Of a DNA stretch of 64,000 nucleotides, positions 27,501 to 37,117 are shown one piece after another. The first letter of the stretch is position 1. Every line of letters starts with the position of its first letter. The stretch lies in the NCBI RefSeq assembly GCF_902170305.1, contig NZ_CABHWW010000023.1, positions 241,225 through 305,224 of the forward strand, read 5' to 3'. The translations under genes were made by a program, and so were the position numbers. The stretch comes from Yersinia alsatica. Lineage in GTDB: Bacteria; Pseudomonadota; Gammaproteobacteria; Enterobacterales; Enterobacteriaceae. Below the pieces are notes generated by a model. That model was not told the DNA's origin, ran no database searches, and saw nothing but the letters and a program-made list of their open reading frames with translations.

Positions 27501-29900
27501 ATGAAAGCCTCTCTGTATTCAGGGCAACGCGCTTCAGAGCTCTTGCCAGTATTGGCCTATTCCGACGATGAGCAACTGTTTTTCATGGAAGACCAAAGTG
27601 TTGGCTTTGGTTTTCTATGTGACCCATTGCCGGGTGGTGATGAGTCTGTTGCAGACAGGGTTAATGTTCTACTCAACAACGACTGGCCAAAAGATACTTT
27701 GCTGCAATTTGGCCTGTACGCCTCGCCTGATATTCAAACCGACCTTCAGCGCATGATGGGCTTACGGCATCGTCAATCCGATCCATTGCTCAGGGCGTCG
27801 ATACGCAAACGTGCGGATTTCCTCGATGGGGGCACGGTTCAACCGATAGAAGAATCGACCCAGACTCAGGTACGCAACTTTCAACTGATAGTCACCTGCA
27901 AATTGCCTTTGGAAAATCCTATACCGACGGAGCGTGAGTTGAGTCGAGCATCCGCGCTTCGGGCTTCTTTCTCGCAAGCGCTGGCAACGGTTGGTTTTCG
28001 CGTCACTGAGATGACTGACCGAAATTGGCTCGCGGCATTAAGTGCGCAGCTTAACTGGGGAAAAGATGCATCTTGGCGCAATCCATCACCAATCCGCAGT
28101 GAGGCAGATAAACCACTTCGGGAGCAAGTGTTGGATTATGACCGGGCTATCAAAGTGGATAGCCAAGGTCTGATGCTGGGCGATTACCGAGTTAAAACCT
28201 TATCGTTTAAGCGCTTGCCTGAGCGGATCTGGTTTGGTCATGCCGCAAGTTTTGCGGGCGATATGATGACGGGCAGTCGCGGTTTACGCGGAAGCTTTTT
28301 GCTGAATGTCACCATTCACTTTCCTTCAGCTGAGGCGATGCGATCTCGTTTAGAGACGAAGCGTCAATGGGCGGTCAATCAGGCCTATGGTCCGATGCTG
28401 AAGTTTGTGCCGGTGCTTGCAGCCAAGAAAAAGGGATTTGATGTTCTTTTTGAAGCTTTGCAAGAAGGTGATCGCCCTATTCGGGCAAATATGAATTTAA
28501 CGCTGTTTTCACCAACGGAAGAGGCGTCCATCAGCTCTGTTTCAAATGCTCGAACTTATTTCAAAGAACTCGGATTTGAGCTGATGGAAGACAAGTACTT
28601 CTGTTTGCCCATTTTCCTGAATGCCTTGCCATTTGGTGCTGACCGCCAGGCGATGAACGACTTGTTTCGATTCAAGACCATGGCGACACGGCATGTGATC
28701 CCTCTGTTGCCTTTGTTTGCGGATTGGAAAGGCACGGGCACGCCAGTGATTAACTTTGTTTCCCGTAATGGCCAGATCATGAGTGTATCCCTTTATGACT
28801 CGGGCAGTAATTACAACTGTTGCATAGCTGCGCAATCTGGGTCGGGCAAGTCTTTCCTGGTGAACGAAATCATCTCCTCCTACTTATCTGAAGGCGGGCA
28901 ATGCTGGGTGATTGATGTTGGCCGCTCTTATGAAAAGCTGTGTGAAGTCTATGACGGTGAGTTCTTACAGTTCGGGCGGGACAGTGGCATTTGCTTAAAT
29001 CCGTTTGAAATCGTTGAGGACTATGACGAAGAAGCGGATGTGTTGGTTGGGTTATTGGCCGCAATGGCCGCACCTACGCAGTCATTAACCGATTTTCAGA
29101 TGGCCAATCTAAAGCGTCAGACCCGTGAACTGTGGGAGAAAAAAGGTCGTGCCATGTTGGTTGATGATGTGGCAGAGGCTTTAAAAAATCACGATGACCG
29201 TCGTGTGCAAGACGTGGGTGAGCAGCTCTATCCGTTTACGACACAGGGCGAATATGGCCGTTTCTTTAATGGTCACAACAATATTCGCTTCAAAAACCGT
29301 TTCACCGTTCTGGAGTTAGAAGAGCTCAAGGGGCGTAAGCATCTGCAACAAGTGGTGTTGCTTCAGCTTATCTACCAAATCCAACAGGAGATGTACTTAG
29401 GTGAGCGGGATCGTCGCAAGATTGTGTTCATTGACGAAGCCTGGGATCTGCTGACTCAAGGTGATGTCGGTAAGTTTATCGAAACGGGTTACCGTCGATT
29501 TCGAAAATATGGCGGCAGTGCTGTAACGGTAACGCAGTCGGTCAACGATTTGTATGACAGTCCTACAGGTAAAGCCATCGCTGAAAACTCGGCCAATATG
29601 TACCTGCTTGGCCAAAAAGCTGAAACCATCAACGCGCTCAAAAAAGAAGGCCGCTTGCCACTAGGTGAAGGCGGTTATGAGTACCTAAAAACGGTTCATA
29701 CCGTCACGGGTGTCTATTCCGAAATTTTCTTTATTACCGAAATGGGCACCGGGATTGGCCGCCTCATCGTCGATCCGTTTCACAAGCTGTTGTACTCGTC
29801 CCGTGCAGAAGATGTAAACGCGATTAAACAGTTAACGCGCAAAGGCCTTTCTGTTGCTGATGCCATCTCTCAGTTGTTGAAGGAACGAGGCTATGAATAA
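27501..29900 (+). CDS. traC: Type IV secretion ATPase TraC
   Basis: TraC (VirB4-like) powers pilus assembly at the inner membrane. The 799-aa protein has the N-terminal TraC domain and a C-terminal ATPase with Walker A AAQSGSGKSFLVNE (about residue 443) and Walker B KIVFIDEAWDLLTQ (about 645), followed by TVTQSVNDLY. It starts immediately after the dsbC stop and overlaps the next gene by 8 bases. Confidence 0.95.
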   Translation: MKASLYSGQRASELLPVLAYSDDEQLFFMEDQSVGFGFLCDPLPGGDESVADRVNVLLNNDWPKDTLLQFGLYASPDIQTDLQRMMGLRHRQSDPLLRASIRKRADFLDGGTVQPIEESTQTQVRNFQLIVTCKLPLENPIPTERELSRASALRASFSQALATVGFRVTEMTDRNWLAALSAQLNWGKDASWRNPSPIRSEADKPLREQVLDYDRAIKVDSQGLMLGDYRVKTLSFKRLPERIWFGHAASFAGDMMTGSRGLRGSFLLNVTIHFPSAEAMRSRLETKRQWAVNQAYGPMLKFVPVLAAKKKGFDVLFEALQEGDRPIRANMNLTLFSPTEEASISSVSNARTYFKELGFELMEDKYFCLPIFLNALPFGADRQAMNDLFRFKTMATRHVIPLLPLFADWKGTGTPVINFVSRNGQIMSVSLYDSGSNYNCCIAAQSGSGKSFLVNEIISSYLSEGGQCWVIDVGRSYEKLCEVYDGEFLQFGRDSGICLNPFEIVEDYDEEADVLVGLLAAMAAPTQSLTDFQMANLKRQTRELWEKKGRAMLVDDVAEALKNHDDRRVQDVGEQLYPFTTQGEYGRFFNGHNNIRFKNRFTVLELEELKGRKHLQQVVLLQLIYQIQQEMYLGERDRRKIVFIDEAWDLLTQGDVGKFIETGYRRFRKYGGSAVTVTQSVNDLYDSPTGKAIAENSANMYLLGQKAETINALKKEGRLPLGEGGYEYLKTVHTVTGVYSEIFFITEMGTGIGRLIVDPFHKLLYSSRAEDVNAIKQLTRKGLSVADAISQLLKERGYE

Positions 29901-30240
29901 GACCACGCTTTGGCCATTTATGGCCTCTATTACTTTGTCTATTGCTGGTAGCGGTTTAATGACCAGCTGGCTTTTAATGAAAACACTCGAACCCATCCAC
30001 AGCCAGTTGGCGTTAAGTACGCCCATTGCAGTCGTGGATTTTGGGGAGGCGGTGTTGTCACTGGGCCCCAATGCCAGCGAACAAGACATCGAGTCCAGGT
30101 TGCTTCAGACCAATCAGCAAATTGAAAAGCTAAAAGCAGCCGGTTTTATCGTGCTGGATGCCCAAGCGGTGGTGGGTGCTGATGATTCCATATTTGTGCC
30201 AGTAGGCTCAAAGGAGGTGTCTCATGCAGATACTCCGTAA
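29893..30240 (+). CDS. TrbI-like conjugation protein
   Basis: A 115-aa inner-membrane protein with one N-terminal hydrophobic segment (about 8-28) and a short periplasmic domain ending in DDSIFVPVGSKEV. Size and position (between traC and the S26 peptidase gene) match F-type TrbI, linked to pilus retraction. It overlaps traC by 8 bases and trhF by 17. Assignment rests mainly on position. Confidence 0.72.
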   Translation: MNKTTLWPFMASITLSIAGSGLMTSWLLMKTLEPIHSQLALSTPIAVVDFGEAVLSLGPNASEQDIESRLLQTNQQIEKLKAAGFIVLDAQAVVGADDSIFVPVGSKEVSHADTP

Positions 30241-30736
30241 AAGAATGCCTTGGCGGCCATATCTCATCCGGTTGACCGTTCTTGCGTTAATCATGGCCGT
30301 GGTAGGAACCTACGCCATGATGCGCTACCGAATAGGTATCGATACCCAGCAAGAGCGATGCCTGCCTGATACCACGGTGTATCTGATTGACTTATGGAAT
30401 AAAGAGCCCGTTAAGGATGGTCTGTATGCCTTCCACTCAAAAGGACTCGCTCCGTTATATAACGATGGTACTCGGATGCTGAAACGCCTAACAGGGATGC
30501 CTGGGGATGAAGTCAAGGTGACGCCTGAGCATGTGCTGGTGAACGGTGCTGAAGTCTCTACCGGCATGGCATTAGCCCAGTGTCTTGGTGTAGCGGAATC
30601 ACAATTTAGCCGCTCATTGACGCTGCAAGAAAACGAATATTGGTTTTCCGGCGAGGCTGCAACGAGTTTCGACTCCCGCTATTGGAATGCCGTTAAGCGC
30701 GAGCAGATTGTCGGTCGCGCTTGGCCGCTTTGGTAG
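30224..30736 (+). CDS. trhF: S26-like peptidase TrhF
   Basis: S26 (TraF/LepB-type) proteases mature pilins or secreted proteins. One membrane helix lies at about residues 13-30. Box D is clear in MLKRLTGMPGDEV (about 84-96), with the catalytic-type Lys. The nucleophile region, usually S-x-P, here reads QERCLPDTTVYLID, so a Cys stands where Ser is expected (about residue 46). This is either a Cys-nucleophile variant or a family feature I cannot verify. Length 170 aa is normal. Confidence 0.82.
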   Translation: MQILRKRMPWRPYLIRLTVLALIMAVVGTYAMMRYRIGIDTQQERCLPDTTVYLIDLWNKEPVKDGLYAFHSKGLAPLYNDGTRMLKRLTGMPGDEVKVTPEHVLVNGAEVSTGMALAQCLGVAESQFSRSLTLQENEYWFSGEAATSFDSRYWNAVKREQIVGRAWPLW

Positions 30737-30743
30737 GAGGTAG

Positions 30744-31871
30744 ATGATGCAAAGACTATGTCTCTTATTCTTGTTGGTTGCTCCATTGTCTTGGGTTCAA
30801 GTGTCCTGGGCACAAGAGCCTTTTCCGTTGTCTGACGAGGACAAAAAGATCGTCGAAATGAGCCGCAGCATTTTACAAAGTGCTGTGCATGGCTCATCTG
30901 AATTTATTGAGCCTTTTGCACCGGTTGAACAACCTGTGTCGCTCAAACACAGCGATGAATGGTTGATATTTGCGTCGTCCTCACTGGGGGATTCCTCACT
31001 GAAGCAGCTATTTAAAGAGGCCAGTGCTACCGGCGCTATTGTGTTGTTTCGGGGAATTCCTGAAGGAAAGACCTTGGGGGCAGCTATCCGTGATTGGCAT
31101 ACGCTGATGACAGGGCTTGATCCTGTTCCTCAGGTTCGAATCGATCCGAAAGCCTTTGTGCACTGGCGGGTGACTAGCGTGCCTGCCATTTTCCGCATAG
31201 AAGATGACAAGGTGACTGCAAGTGCACTAGGGGTTTACAGCAAGGACTGGTTGCAGCGTCAAATTGAAACAGGCAATACCGGTTCATTGGGTCAACGTGG
31301 TCCAATTCATTCGATTTTAGAACCGGATTTGATGCAAGTGGCGATGCAGCGTTTACAGTCGCTTGACCTGGGCGCGTTAAAGAAAAAAGCCATTGAGCGC
31401 TTCTGGTCTCGCCAAACATTTACTGACTTAGCCAAAGCCACGCAGTATCGGATAAGAACGGTTGATCCAACCATCGTCATGCAGCGGCCACTATTGGATG
31501 CCAATGGCCGAACATTGATCCCAGCAGGAACGCGTATTAACCCGCTCAAAGCCTTGCCATTTACTCAGCAGCTCGTGGTGTTTAATGCGTCGAACGCTGA
31601 AGAAGTGGACGCAGTAGCGCATTGGCTTGAGACGCAAGATAGGACACTGCGCCGCATTACGCTTATCACTACGCAGCTCGACCGTGCCCAAGGCTGGAAT
31701 CGCCTCAATGCGCTCGAAAAGACATTGAACAGTCCGGTTTACCTTCTCAATGCCTCGCTAAAGCAGCGCTTTGATCTGCAAGTCACCCCTTCGTTTGTTC
31801 AAGCAAAGGGACTCGCGTTTGAAATAGAAGAAATTCCAGCAAAGGAGCTTGTTCATGCAAAAGCTCAATAA
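30744..31871 (+). CDS. traW: TrbC-TraW fusion conjugation protein
   Basis: A periplasmic F-type assembly protein. The signal peptide ends near WAQEP (residue about 24). An N-terminal TrbC-type thioredoxin-like half (WLIFASSSLGDSSLKQLFK, about 72-90; then WRVTSVPAIFRIED) is joined to a TraW-type half with DPTIVMQRPLLDANGRTLIP (about 237). In the F plasmid these are separate proteins, TrbC and TraW. It overlaps traU. Length 375 aa. Confidence 0.88.
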   Translation: MMQRLCLLFLLVAPLSWVQVSWAQEPFPLSDEDKKIVEMSRSILQSAVHGSSEFIEPFAPVEQPVSLKHSDEWLIFASSSLGDSSLKQLFKEASATGAIVLFRGIPEGKTLGAAIRDWHTLMTGLDPVPQVRIDPKAFVHWRVTSVPAIFRIEDDKVTASALGVYSKDWLQRQIETGNTGSLGQRGPIHSILEPDLMQVAMQRLQSLDLGALKKKAIERFWSRQTFTDLAKATQYRIRTVDPTIVMQRPLLDANGRTLIPAGTRINPLKALPFTQQLVVFNASNAEEVDAVAHWLETQDRTLRRITLITTQLDRAQGWNRLNALEKTLNSPVYLLNASLKQRFDLQVTPSFVQAKGLAFEIEEIPAKELVHAKAQ

Positions 31872-32883
31872 TACGAATCGTCTGTTGCGGACTCTCGTTG
31901 TCATGTTTGTCCTAAGCGCATCTATTCCTGCAAAAGCCGAATTGACCTGCCCAGATGCTGGGTTATTGTCCGGCAAGTTGCTGACGGATGTTTGCTGGTC
32001 ATGCATTTTTCCTATCCGGGTTGCCGGTCTTCCTCTTGGCTCTGGCAATGTCCCAAGCGGCGCATCAAACAAGTCATTTTGCTTATGTGAAGACAACTTA
32101 GGCGTGCCAAGGCCAGGTATTGTTACCAGCATGTGGGAGCCAGCGCGTTTGATTGAACTGGTCAGAACGCCGGGTTGCTCGCCTTCCCTGGGAGGGATTC
32201 GTTTACCGTTAGGTGATAGGCGACTGCAAGGTGGTCATGGCGAGGGTGAATACGATACCGGTGATCTCGCTTTCTACCATTACCATTATTACGCCTTTCC
32301 GCTTTTGGTCATGCTCGATTTGTTCATGGATGGCAATTGCAATGCCGATGGTTACATGGACTTTGACTTGATGTATTTGTCCGAATTGGACCCAACATGG
32401 CTGAACGATGAACTGGCCTTTTTTACTCAGCCTGAAGCGGCTGCCGTTGCCAATCCATTGGCTATTTCGGCTTGTACCGCTGACGCTGCTTCATCAACGC
32501 TTGGTAAACCCATCGACCAGTTGTTTTGGTGTGCTGGCAGTTGGGGCCATCTCTATCCGTTATCTGGCCACACCTTAGCCTTTGGCTCATTAGCAGAAAA
32601 TACCAGCCATTTAGCGGCGCGTGCAATCGCGGCTCAACACAGGCGTGGTCTTGCTAGGCGAACAATGGGGAACAGTGCGCTATGCCGACCTGTTATCGAA
32701 CCCATGCTGCCGAAATCCCAATACAAGATGAGTATGTTCTTCCCTGTACCAGAAACTGAAAGTGCGCATGTCATCGGTGAAAGCACCATGAAATGGGGAG
32801 AGTGGCGAACGATCCCCGGTGCCGGAGAAGATGCGCTCTACATTTTGTGGCGCTGGCAAGACTGCTGTAACTCGGGAGGTTAA
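31855..32883 (+). CDS. traU: Conjugation protein TraU
   Basis: TraU is a Cys-rich periplasmic protein needed for DNA transfer more than for pilus assembly. A signal peptide ends near AKAE (about residue 24), and Cys pairs such as CWSC and CLC fit its disulfide-rich fold. The ATG at 31855 has AAGGAG at good spacing; a TTG at 31849 is less likely. Length 342 aa. traN starts 2 bases after its stop. Confidence 0.92.
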   Translation: MQKLNNTNRLLRTLVVMFVLSASIPAKAELTCPDAGLLSGKLLTDVCWSCIFPIRVAGLPLGSGNVPSGASNKSFCLCEDNLGVPRPGIVTSMWEPARLIELVRTPGCSPSLGGIRLPLGDRRLQGGHGEGEYDTGDLAFYHYHYYAFPLLVMLDLFMDGNCNADGYMDFDLMYLSELDPTWLNDELAFFTQPEAAAVANPLAISACTADAASSTLGKPIDQLFWCAGSWGHLYPLSGHTLAFGSLAENTSHLAARAIAAQHRRGLARRTMGNSALCRPVIEPMLPKSQYKMSMFFPVPETESAHVIGESTMKWGEWRTIPGAGEDALYILWRWQDCCNSGG

Positions 32884-32885
32884 CT

Positions 32886-35762
32886 ATGAAACCAACATTT
32901 TTTACCCGAGTGTTAGCGGGTATTTTATCTATCACTATGGCGTGCTTGCCCTTACATGGTGTGGCCGCTGATGTACAGCGCCAATCCGGCCTAAGCGGAC
33001 AACAAGAAGGTAAGCAATTGCTGCAAAACTGGTCGATGCCCGCACTCAATGGCAATACATTGTCGGTGCCGAATGGCAGTGGTAATGAGTCCATTAGCTT
33101 GCAAGAGCTTTTCCCTGGTATGGATCAGGGCTCATTGGATGTCTTAACGGGCGTTTATGGCTCTGATGCCAGTATGAATCAATTGGGGACACAGCGCCAA
33201 GAGAGCATGGCATCCGAAAGTGGCGCTACGGGTGAAGCATTTCGTTCGCTACAGCAAATCAAAGACAGGTCTCGGCCAGATATGGTCAATGATCCGCTTT
33301 GGGCATTAACTGATGCGGTTCAAACTGACCCCAATCTATTAACCCAAAGCTTCCCCGGCTGTGAGTCTCAAGGTGAGGGTAGCCCAAATTACCAGCAATG
33401 TGACAGGCTCAATACAGCGGTTAACAGCTGCACTATTACTCACGATTACACGGCAGGCATCATTGAGCATGTTTCAGGGCCGATGAACCTTCGCTCTTGT
33501 GGTGAGGGGTGTCTTGAAGTTTGGATAGGACGAATTGGCGACAACTACTGGAGTGGCAGTTGTAAAGTATTTGAACAGGCCATCACACTCAAAGTCGTGA
33601 ATCCCGATGCGATTACCTCAGCCGTTCTTGAGTACGCAAAATGGGATGATTACATGCAAGTGTGGCTTGGCGATCAGAAAATCTGGTCTGGGCCGAACAA
33701 TAACTTTCCACCAGAAACGGCTGGCCGCTGCGAGCTCAGTACCAGTTGGGAGCGCAATCCAAATACCGATCTCACTGCTAAGCTAAAAACGGTAGAACCA
33801 GGTTTAGAAGTGCCGGTAAAAATTCGCGTATCGGTCACTGGTAGTGGTGAGGGGTATGCACGCATCAAGGTACGCTTTGATCCAACCAAGGTGGTGATGA
33901 ATGATAGTTGGTCGCCGCAATCCTGTATCGAACAAGCAGCGGATATTCCGACAAAGTTTTCAGACTACAGCATTCAATGCACGGATCAGCCTTCTTCAAC
34001 CAACGGATGTACGGTGGTCAATGGTGTTTCAGTTTGTGAATCCTACTTTGCCCCAAGCCCTGTGACTGGCATATCGCCTTTGTGTCGGCGTGTACAAGTC
34101 AGTGTGGATGACGAAAGCTATAAGGGGATTGAAAATCAGGCCTGCCAAGTGCTTGAAGCGAATCCTTCCTGTGGCTTCATGTCGTCAGAATGTGCCGAGA
34201 CCAATGATAAAGGTGAATGCATTCGTTTTACCGATACCTATGACTGTGGTTTGCAAACCAGCGATCCAAAGTGTGTGGTATCCAACCTTATGCCAAGTAG
34301 TTTTGAGGCTTGTGAGCCTACTCAGACGATTACGCCATTTACTGAAACCAAGCATGTACCGGATTACCAGGTGTGCGAGAAGATCAGCACGCTTACTCAG
34401 TGTCAGTTAGAGCGACGTGTATCCGCTGAAACCCATCAACAAAGCTGGTCCATTGAGCGTGGTTGCTTTAGCTCCGAAACGCTCAGTTTTGTTCCTCAGC
34501 ACAGCAGCACCATGCAAACTGGAAACGCGACGCTGAGGATTTTTGATAATCAAAATACTGAGTTAAAAATCACTGAGTCGCCATCCAAGGCAAATGGTTG
34601 GAAAACGACACTCTCACTGACGGGCAATAAGGAAACGGTGACTGAGACGAAACCGTCCATTAAGCACCCTGAAATGACCTGTCCAAAAGGAACCTTGGTT
34701 GGCTCATTGTGTAAGGTCGTTAATGGGTCGATTATTTCGTGGCATGAACCTCAGGAAGTCACTCGTTCCAGATGTGAATCCGGCTGGAACAAAGTCGATT
34801 TCGATACTTGCAGCCGAGAAGTTCAGAAGTGTTTGGCTCCTGCGAAACTGAGCGCTTCATTGGCCTTCTCTGGCAAATACTTAGAGCAGGAGGTTGTTCA
34901 TCAATCAAGTGATCCGGGCATAGACCAATGCTTGATGCAAACGGATCAGTTTACTGCGGTGCAGTGGCAGTGTTTGGATACGGGCACAAAACGAATCGAC
35001 GGGTTAACGGTTGGTAGTGGCGAGTTGGCCAATCTTGGAAGCCTTTATCCGGCGGTAGTTTCGTCTCCTGCTCATTTAACCAGTCGCGGCAGTTCTGATG
35101 GACTGGGGCTCTCATGCTGGAGGGCAAGAGCGACCTACAATGCTTCGACTGCTCATCCAGAGTTCAACATGGGCAGCTCAGATAGCTGGGTAGATGCCAA
35201 TGGTAATACACAAACCATCGTCAATAACGGACAAAACACGACCACCAATACGTGTGCCGCGCTGGAGCAAAACCCGGCCTGCCAGTATGTCAGAACCGAA
35301 TGCACTGAAGGCGGGGCTGGTCATGAAGGCTTCTGTTATATCCAAAGTTTGGTGTATGACTGCGGACAAAGCGTTGAAGTGCAAAATGCACGAATGGAAA
35401 CTCAATACAACTGTGAGGGGCCAGTTCGCTGTATGGGCACTGATTGTTTAGAGCCAGAGTCAATCAAGCAGGCCAACTTTGCAGAGGCCGCTGCCATGCT
35501 TAATGCGGCGCAGTTTATGACCAATGATATGTCATGTACGGGCGCTGATGGCCAACATAACGTCGAGTGTACGGTCTTTAAAGGGAATGCTGGCCAGTGC
35601 AAAAAAGCCGTTGGCGGTATAGTGGATTGCTGTGAAAAGCCAAGTGGCGTGTCGCTATCGGACTACATCACGATGATAGTGGCGGTCAACAAGCTTGGGA
35701 AGGTGCGAATAAGTCCTCGCGGCACTCTGGCTTACACAGCAATTGGCGTTCAAGGCATCTGA
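32886..35762 (+). CDS. traN: Mating-pair stabilisation protein TraN, C-terminus replaced
   Basis: TraN is a large Cys-rich outer-membrane protein that contacts the recipient. A signal peptide ends near AAD (about residue 30) and more than 40 Cys residues are scattered along the protein, a TraN hallmark. The reading is normal to DYITMIVAVNKLG (about residue 938), then passes into an inserted element at 35698 that supplies the last 20 residues. The TraN family continues with a further Cys-rich C-terminal segment; none is found after the element, so the 3' end of traN appears deleted. Function is doubtful. Confidence 0.85.
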   Translation: MKPTFFTRVLAGILSITMACLPLHGVAADVQRQSGLSGQQEGKQLLQNWSMPALNGNTLSVPNGSGNESISLQELFPGMDQGSLDVLTGVYGSDASMNQLGTQRQESMASESGATGEAFRSLQQIKDRSRPDMVNDPLWALTDAVQTDPNLLTQSFPGCESQGEGSPNYQQCDRLNTAVNSCTITHDYTAGIIEHVSGPMNLRSCGEGCLEVWIGRIGDNYWSGSCKVFEQAITLKVVNPDAITSAVLEYAKWDDYMQVWLGDQKIWSGPNNNFPPETAGRCELSTSWERNPNTDLTAKLKTVEPGLEVPVKIRVSVTGSGEGYARIKVRFDPTKVVMNDSWSPQSCIEQAADIPTKFSDYSIQCTDQPSSTNGCTVVNGVSVCESYFAPSPVTGISPLCRRVQVSVDDESYKGIENQACQVLEANPSCGFMSSECAETNDKGECIRFTDTYDCGLQTSDPKCVVSNLMPSSFEACEPTQTITPFTETKHVPDYQVCEKISTLTQCQLERRVSAETHQQSWSIERGCFSSETLSFVPQHSSTMQTGNATLRIFDNQNTELKITESPSKANGWKTTLSLTGNKETVTETKPSIKHPEMTCPKGTLVGSLCKVVNGSIISWHEPQEVTRSRCESGWNKVDFDTCSREVQKCLAPAKLSASLAFSGKYLEQEVVHQSSDPGIDQCLMQTDQFTAVQWQCLDTGTKRIDGLTVGSGELANLGSLYPAVVSSPAHLTSRGSSDGLGLSCWRARATYNASTAHPEFNMGSSDSWVDANGNTQTIVNNGQNTTTNTCAALEQNPACQYVRTECTEGGAGHEGFCYIQSLVYDCGQSVEVQNARMETQYNCEGPVRCMGTDCLEPESIKQANFAEAAAMLNAAQFMTNDMSCTGADGQHNVECTVFKGNAGQCKKAVGGIVDCCEKPSGVSLSDYITMIVAVNKLGKVRISPRGTLAYTAIGVQGI

Positions 35763-35961
35763 CTGAAGGCATGCCGGGGCCTGTCGAAGTCGGATAACGC
35801 TGAGAGCCGATTGCTGTGCAAGCCCCGAAGGGCGTGGCTTACAAGCCTGCCTGCTGTGTTGTGCTTCTTGCAAAGGACTAGGGCCATTTGCTGCGAACCA
35901 CGCCTTGCATCCAGGCTTGTAAGCCGACGCAGAGCACGCATGGGACTTGTTCGCACCTTCC
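35698..35961. mobile_element. Short element with IS5-like ends at the traN 3' end (MITE-like)
   Basis: 264 bp bounded by inverted repeats GGAAGGTGCGAATAAGTCC (35698) and, on the minus strand, GGAAGGTGCGAACAAGTCC (ends 35961), one mismatch. The same repeat is the left end of the IS5-family element at 60663. The interior codes for no transposase and holds an inner inverted pair (GGCTTACAAGCCTG and CAGGCTTGTAAGCC). Flanks CTTG and CTAA do not form a target duplication, so a deletion or recombination accompanied it. It ends traN. Confidence 0.75.
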
Positions 35962-36025
35962 CTAAGAGAATTTATAGCTTATAAAATTCTTCGACAAAAA
36001 AAGTGCTAAAACCTACTGTATAATT

Positions 36026-36052
36026 AAAGCCCCTTCATTAGGGGCTATTTTC
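36026..36052. terminator. Bidirectional terminator after the DUF1845 fragment
   Basis: AGCCCC with GGGGCT around a short loop, followed by ATTTT on the plus strand. A near copy (same stem) lies at 37833-37851 beside the intact DUF1845 gene, as part of or next to the duplication. Confidence 0.65.
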
Positions 36053-36055
36053 CTA

Positions 36056-36391
36056 GTTGGCGGGGTTATCTGTTTCCTCTTCAGTGATATCGTCATCGGT
36101 TGAAGGCACCGCTTGCTCAACTTCTGCTTCTTTACCCTTAGCTTGGGCTGATTTTCGTGCTCGAATTTCGATATCAATAATGCGTCGTGCAAGTTTGATA
36201 ATTCGCTGTTGCCATGCGTAGTTGCCATCAACACGTTGTTTGTTGCTAAGCACGCTAGACAACCAGAGTGTGTCCATTGAGATCATCAACGCATCGAGTT
36301 TGCGAACTAAGCCGACAAACTGGCCAACCTGAGGCGAGCTGATTTTGGCGTTGAAGGTAATCGGGTCGTCACTGGATCTGGAAAGACTCAC
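36056..36391 (-). pseudogene. Partial second copy of the DUF1845 gene
   Basis: The frame matches the last about 105 residues of the intact gene at 37871-38473 (from DPITFNAKISSPQVGQFVG to the stop), nearly base for base. Identity stops at about 36368 (GGGTCG), after which unrelated sequence follows. No start or N-terminal half is present, so this is a 3' fragment left by a duplication that flanks the two-gene insert. Confidence 0.85.
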
Positions 36392-36754
36392 CGGCTCAGG
36401 AAGTACGCTAAACGTAGATGGAAACCGTCAAAGTACCGCAGACAGAGCCATTGAACGGCTAAACGGAATGGATGCACAGAAACTGCCAGGAGGCGACGGA
36501 AGAAATTTCGGGGAATAATTGAGCGTATCCATCTAAAACAGCTTTGCCAATAATGTTCCATCTTGGTTACTTTAATGAGCTTATTGCGCCTTAAGGTAAC
36601 CAATTTGGAACTTTGGGCCTGTTATGCTTTCTGTTCAGCGTGTGCGCAATTTGCTCTGATTTTTTTTACCATTTTCAGACTTAGGAGGCTGCTGCAAAAA
36701 GGAAAAGCTGATAGTCTGGCACATATAAAATTTATGATAAAAGGAAAATTAATA
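36392..36754. other. Non-coding junction region of the insert
   Basis: No gene with support. It contains an inverted pair GGTTAC (about 36561) and GTAACC (about 36596) with inner TTTAA/TTAAG, and a stretch translatable upstream of the next gene but without family resemblance that I can confirm. Short coding scraps on both strands suggest mobile-element debris; I cannot name the source. Confidence 0.3.
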
Positions 36755-37087
36755 ATGCCTAATTTCGATCAAAACTTTGAAGCTACTCGTTTGTCTATGC
36801 TTTCAAAACAACACCCTGACATTGTGAAGGTGTCGGGTGAGGTGGTGTTTCGTGCGGAAGATGACGAAGACCGCCTAAGCGGAACATCTTGGACTCTTGA
36901 AGATGACATTTTTGAGCAGGTCACCGAATCAGGCTTCAAATTACACTTGCTTGAACTTCTGGATAATTTCATAGAATACCGAGGTCAATGTAACGAGCTG
37001 CCGAAAAAGGAAGGGATTGTGCGTTTTGGTGGTGGCACTTTAAATATTGAATGGCTACCTAATGGAACTACCCATCTATCCAAATGA
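36755..37087 (+). CDS. Small hypothetical cargo protein
   Basis: An acidic 110-aa soluble protein of unknown function. The ATG at 36755 follows AAAGGAAAA and starts sequence of good protein character (MPNFDQNFEATRLSMLSK); the 64 codons upstream in frame are rich in Cys, Phe and Leu and look non-coding. It is the first of two genes between the duplicated DUF1845 ends, with the second starting 31 bases later, so the two are probably co-transcribed. Confidence 0.6.
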   Translation: MPNFDQNFEATRLSMLSKQHPDIVKVSGEVVFRAEDDEDRLSGTSWTLEDDIFEQVTESGFKLHLLELLDNFIEYRGQCNELPKKEGIVRFGGGTLNIEWLPNGTTHLSK

Positions 37088-37117
37088 TGTTTTATAAGAA
37101 CCAGCCTGAGTTTTCCT

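Noticed and set aside
36563..36754. N-terminal extension of the 110-aa cargo gene
   Set aside because: The 64 extra codons have odd composition and run through an inverted repeat; the ATG at 36755 has the better ribosome site.
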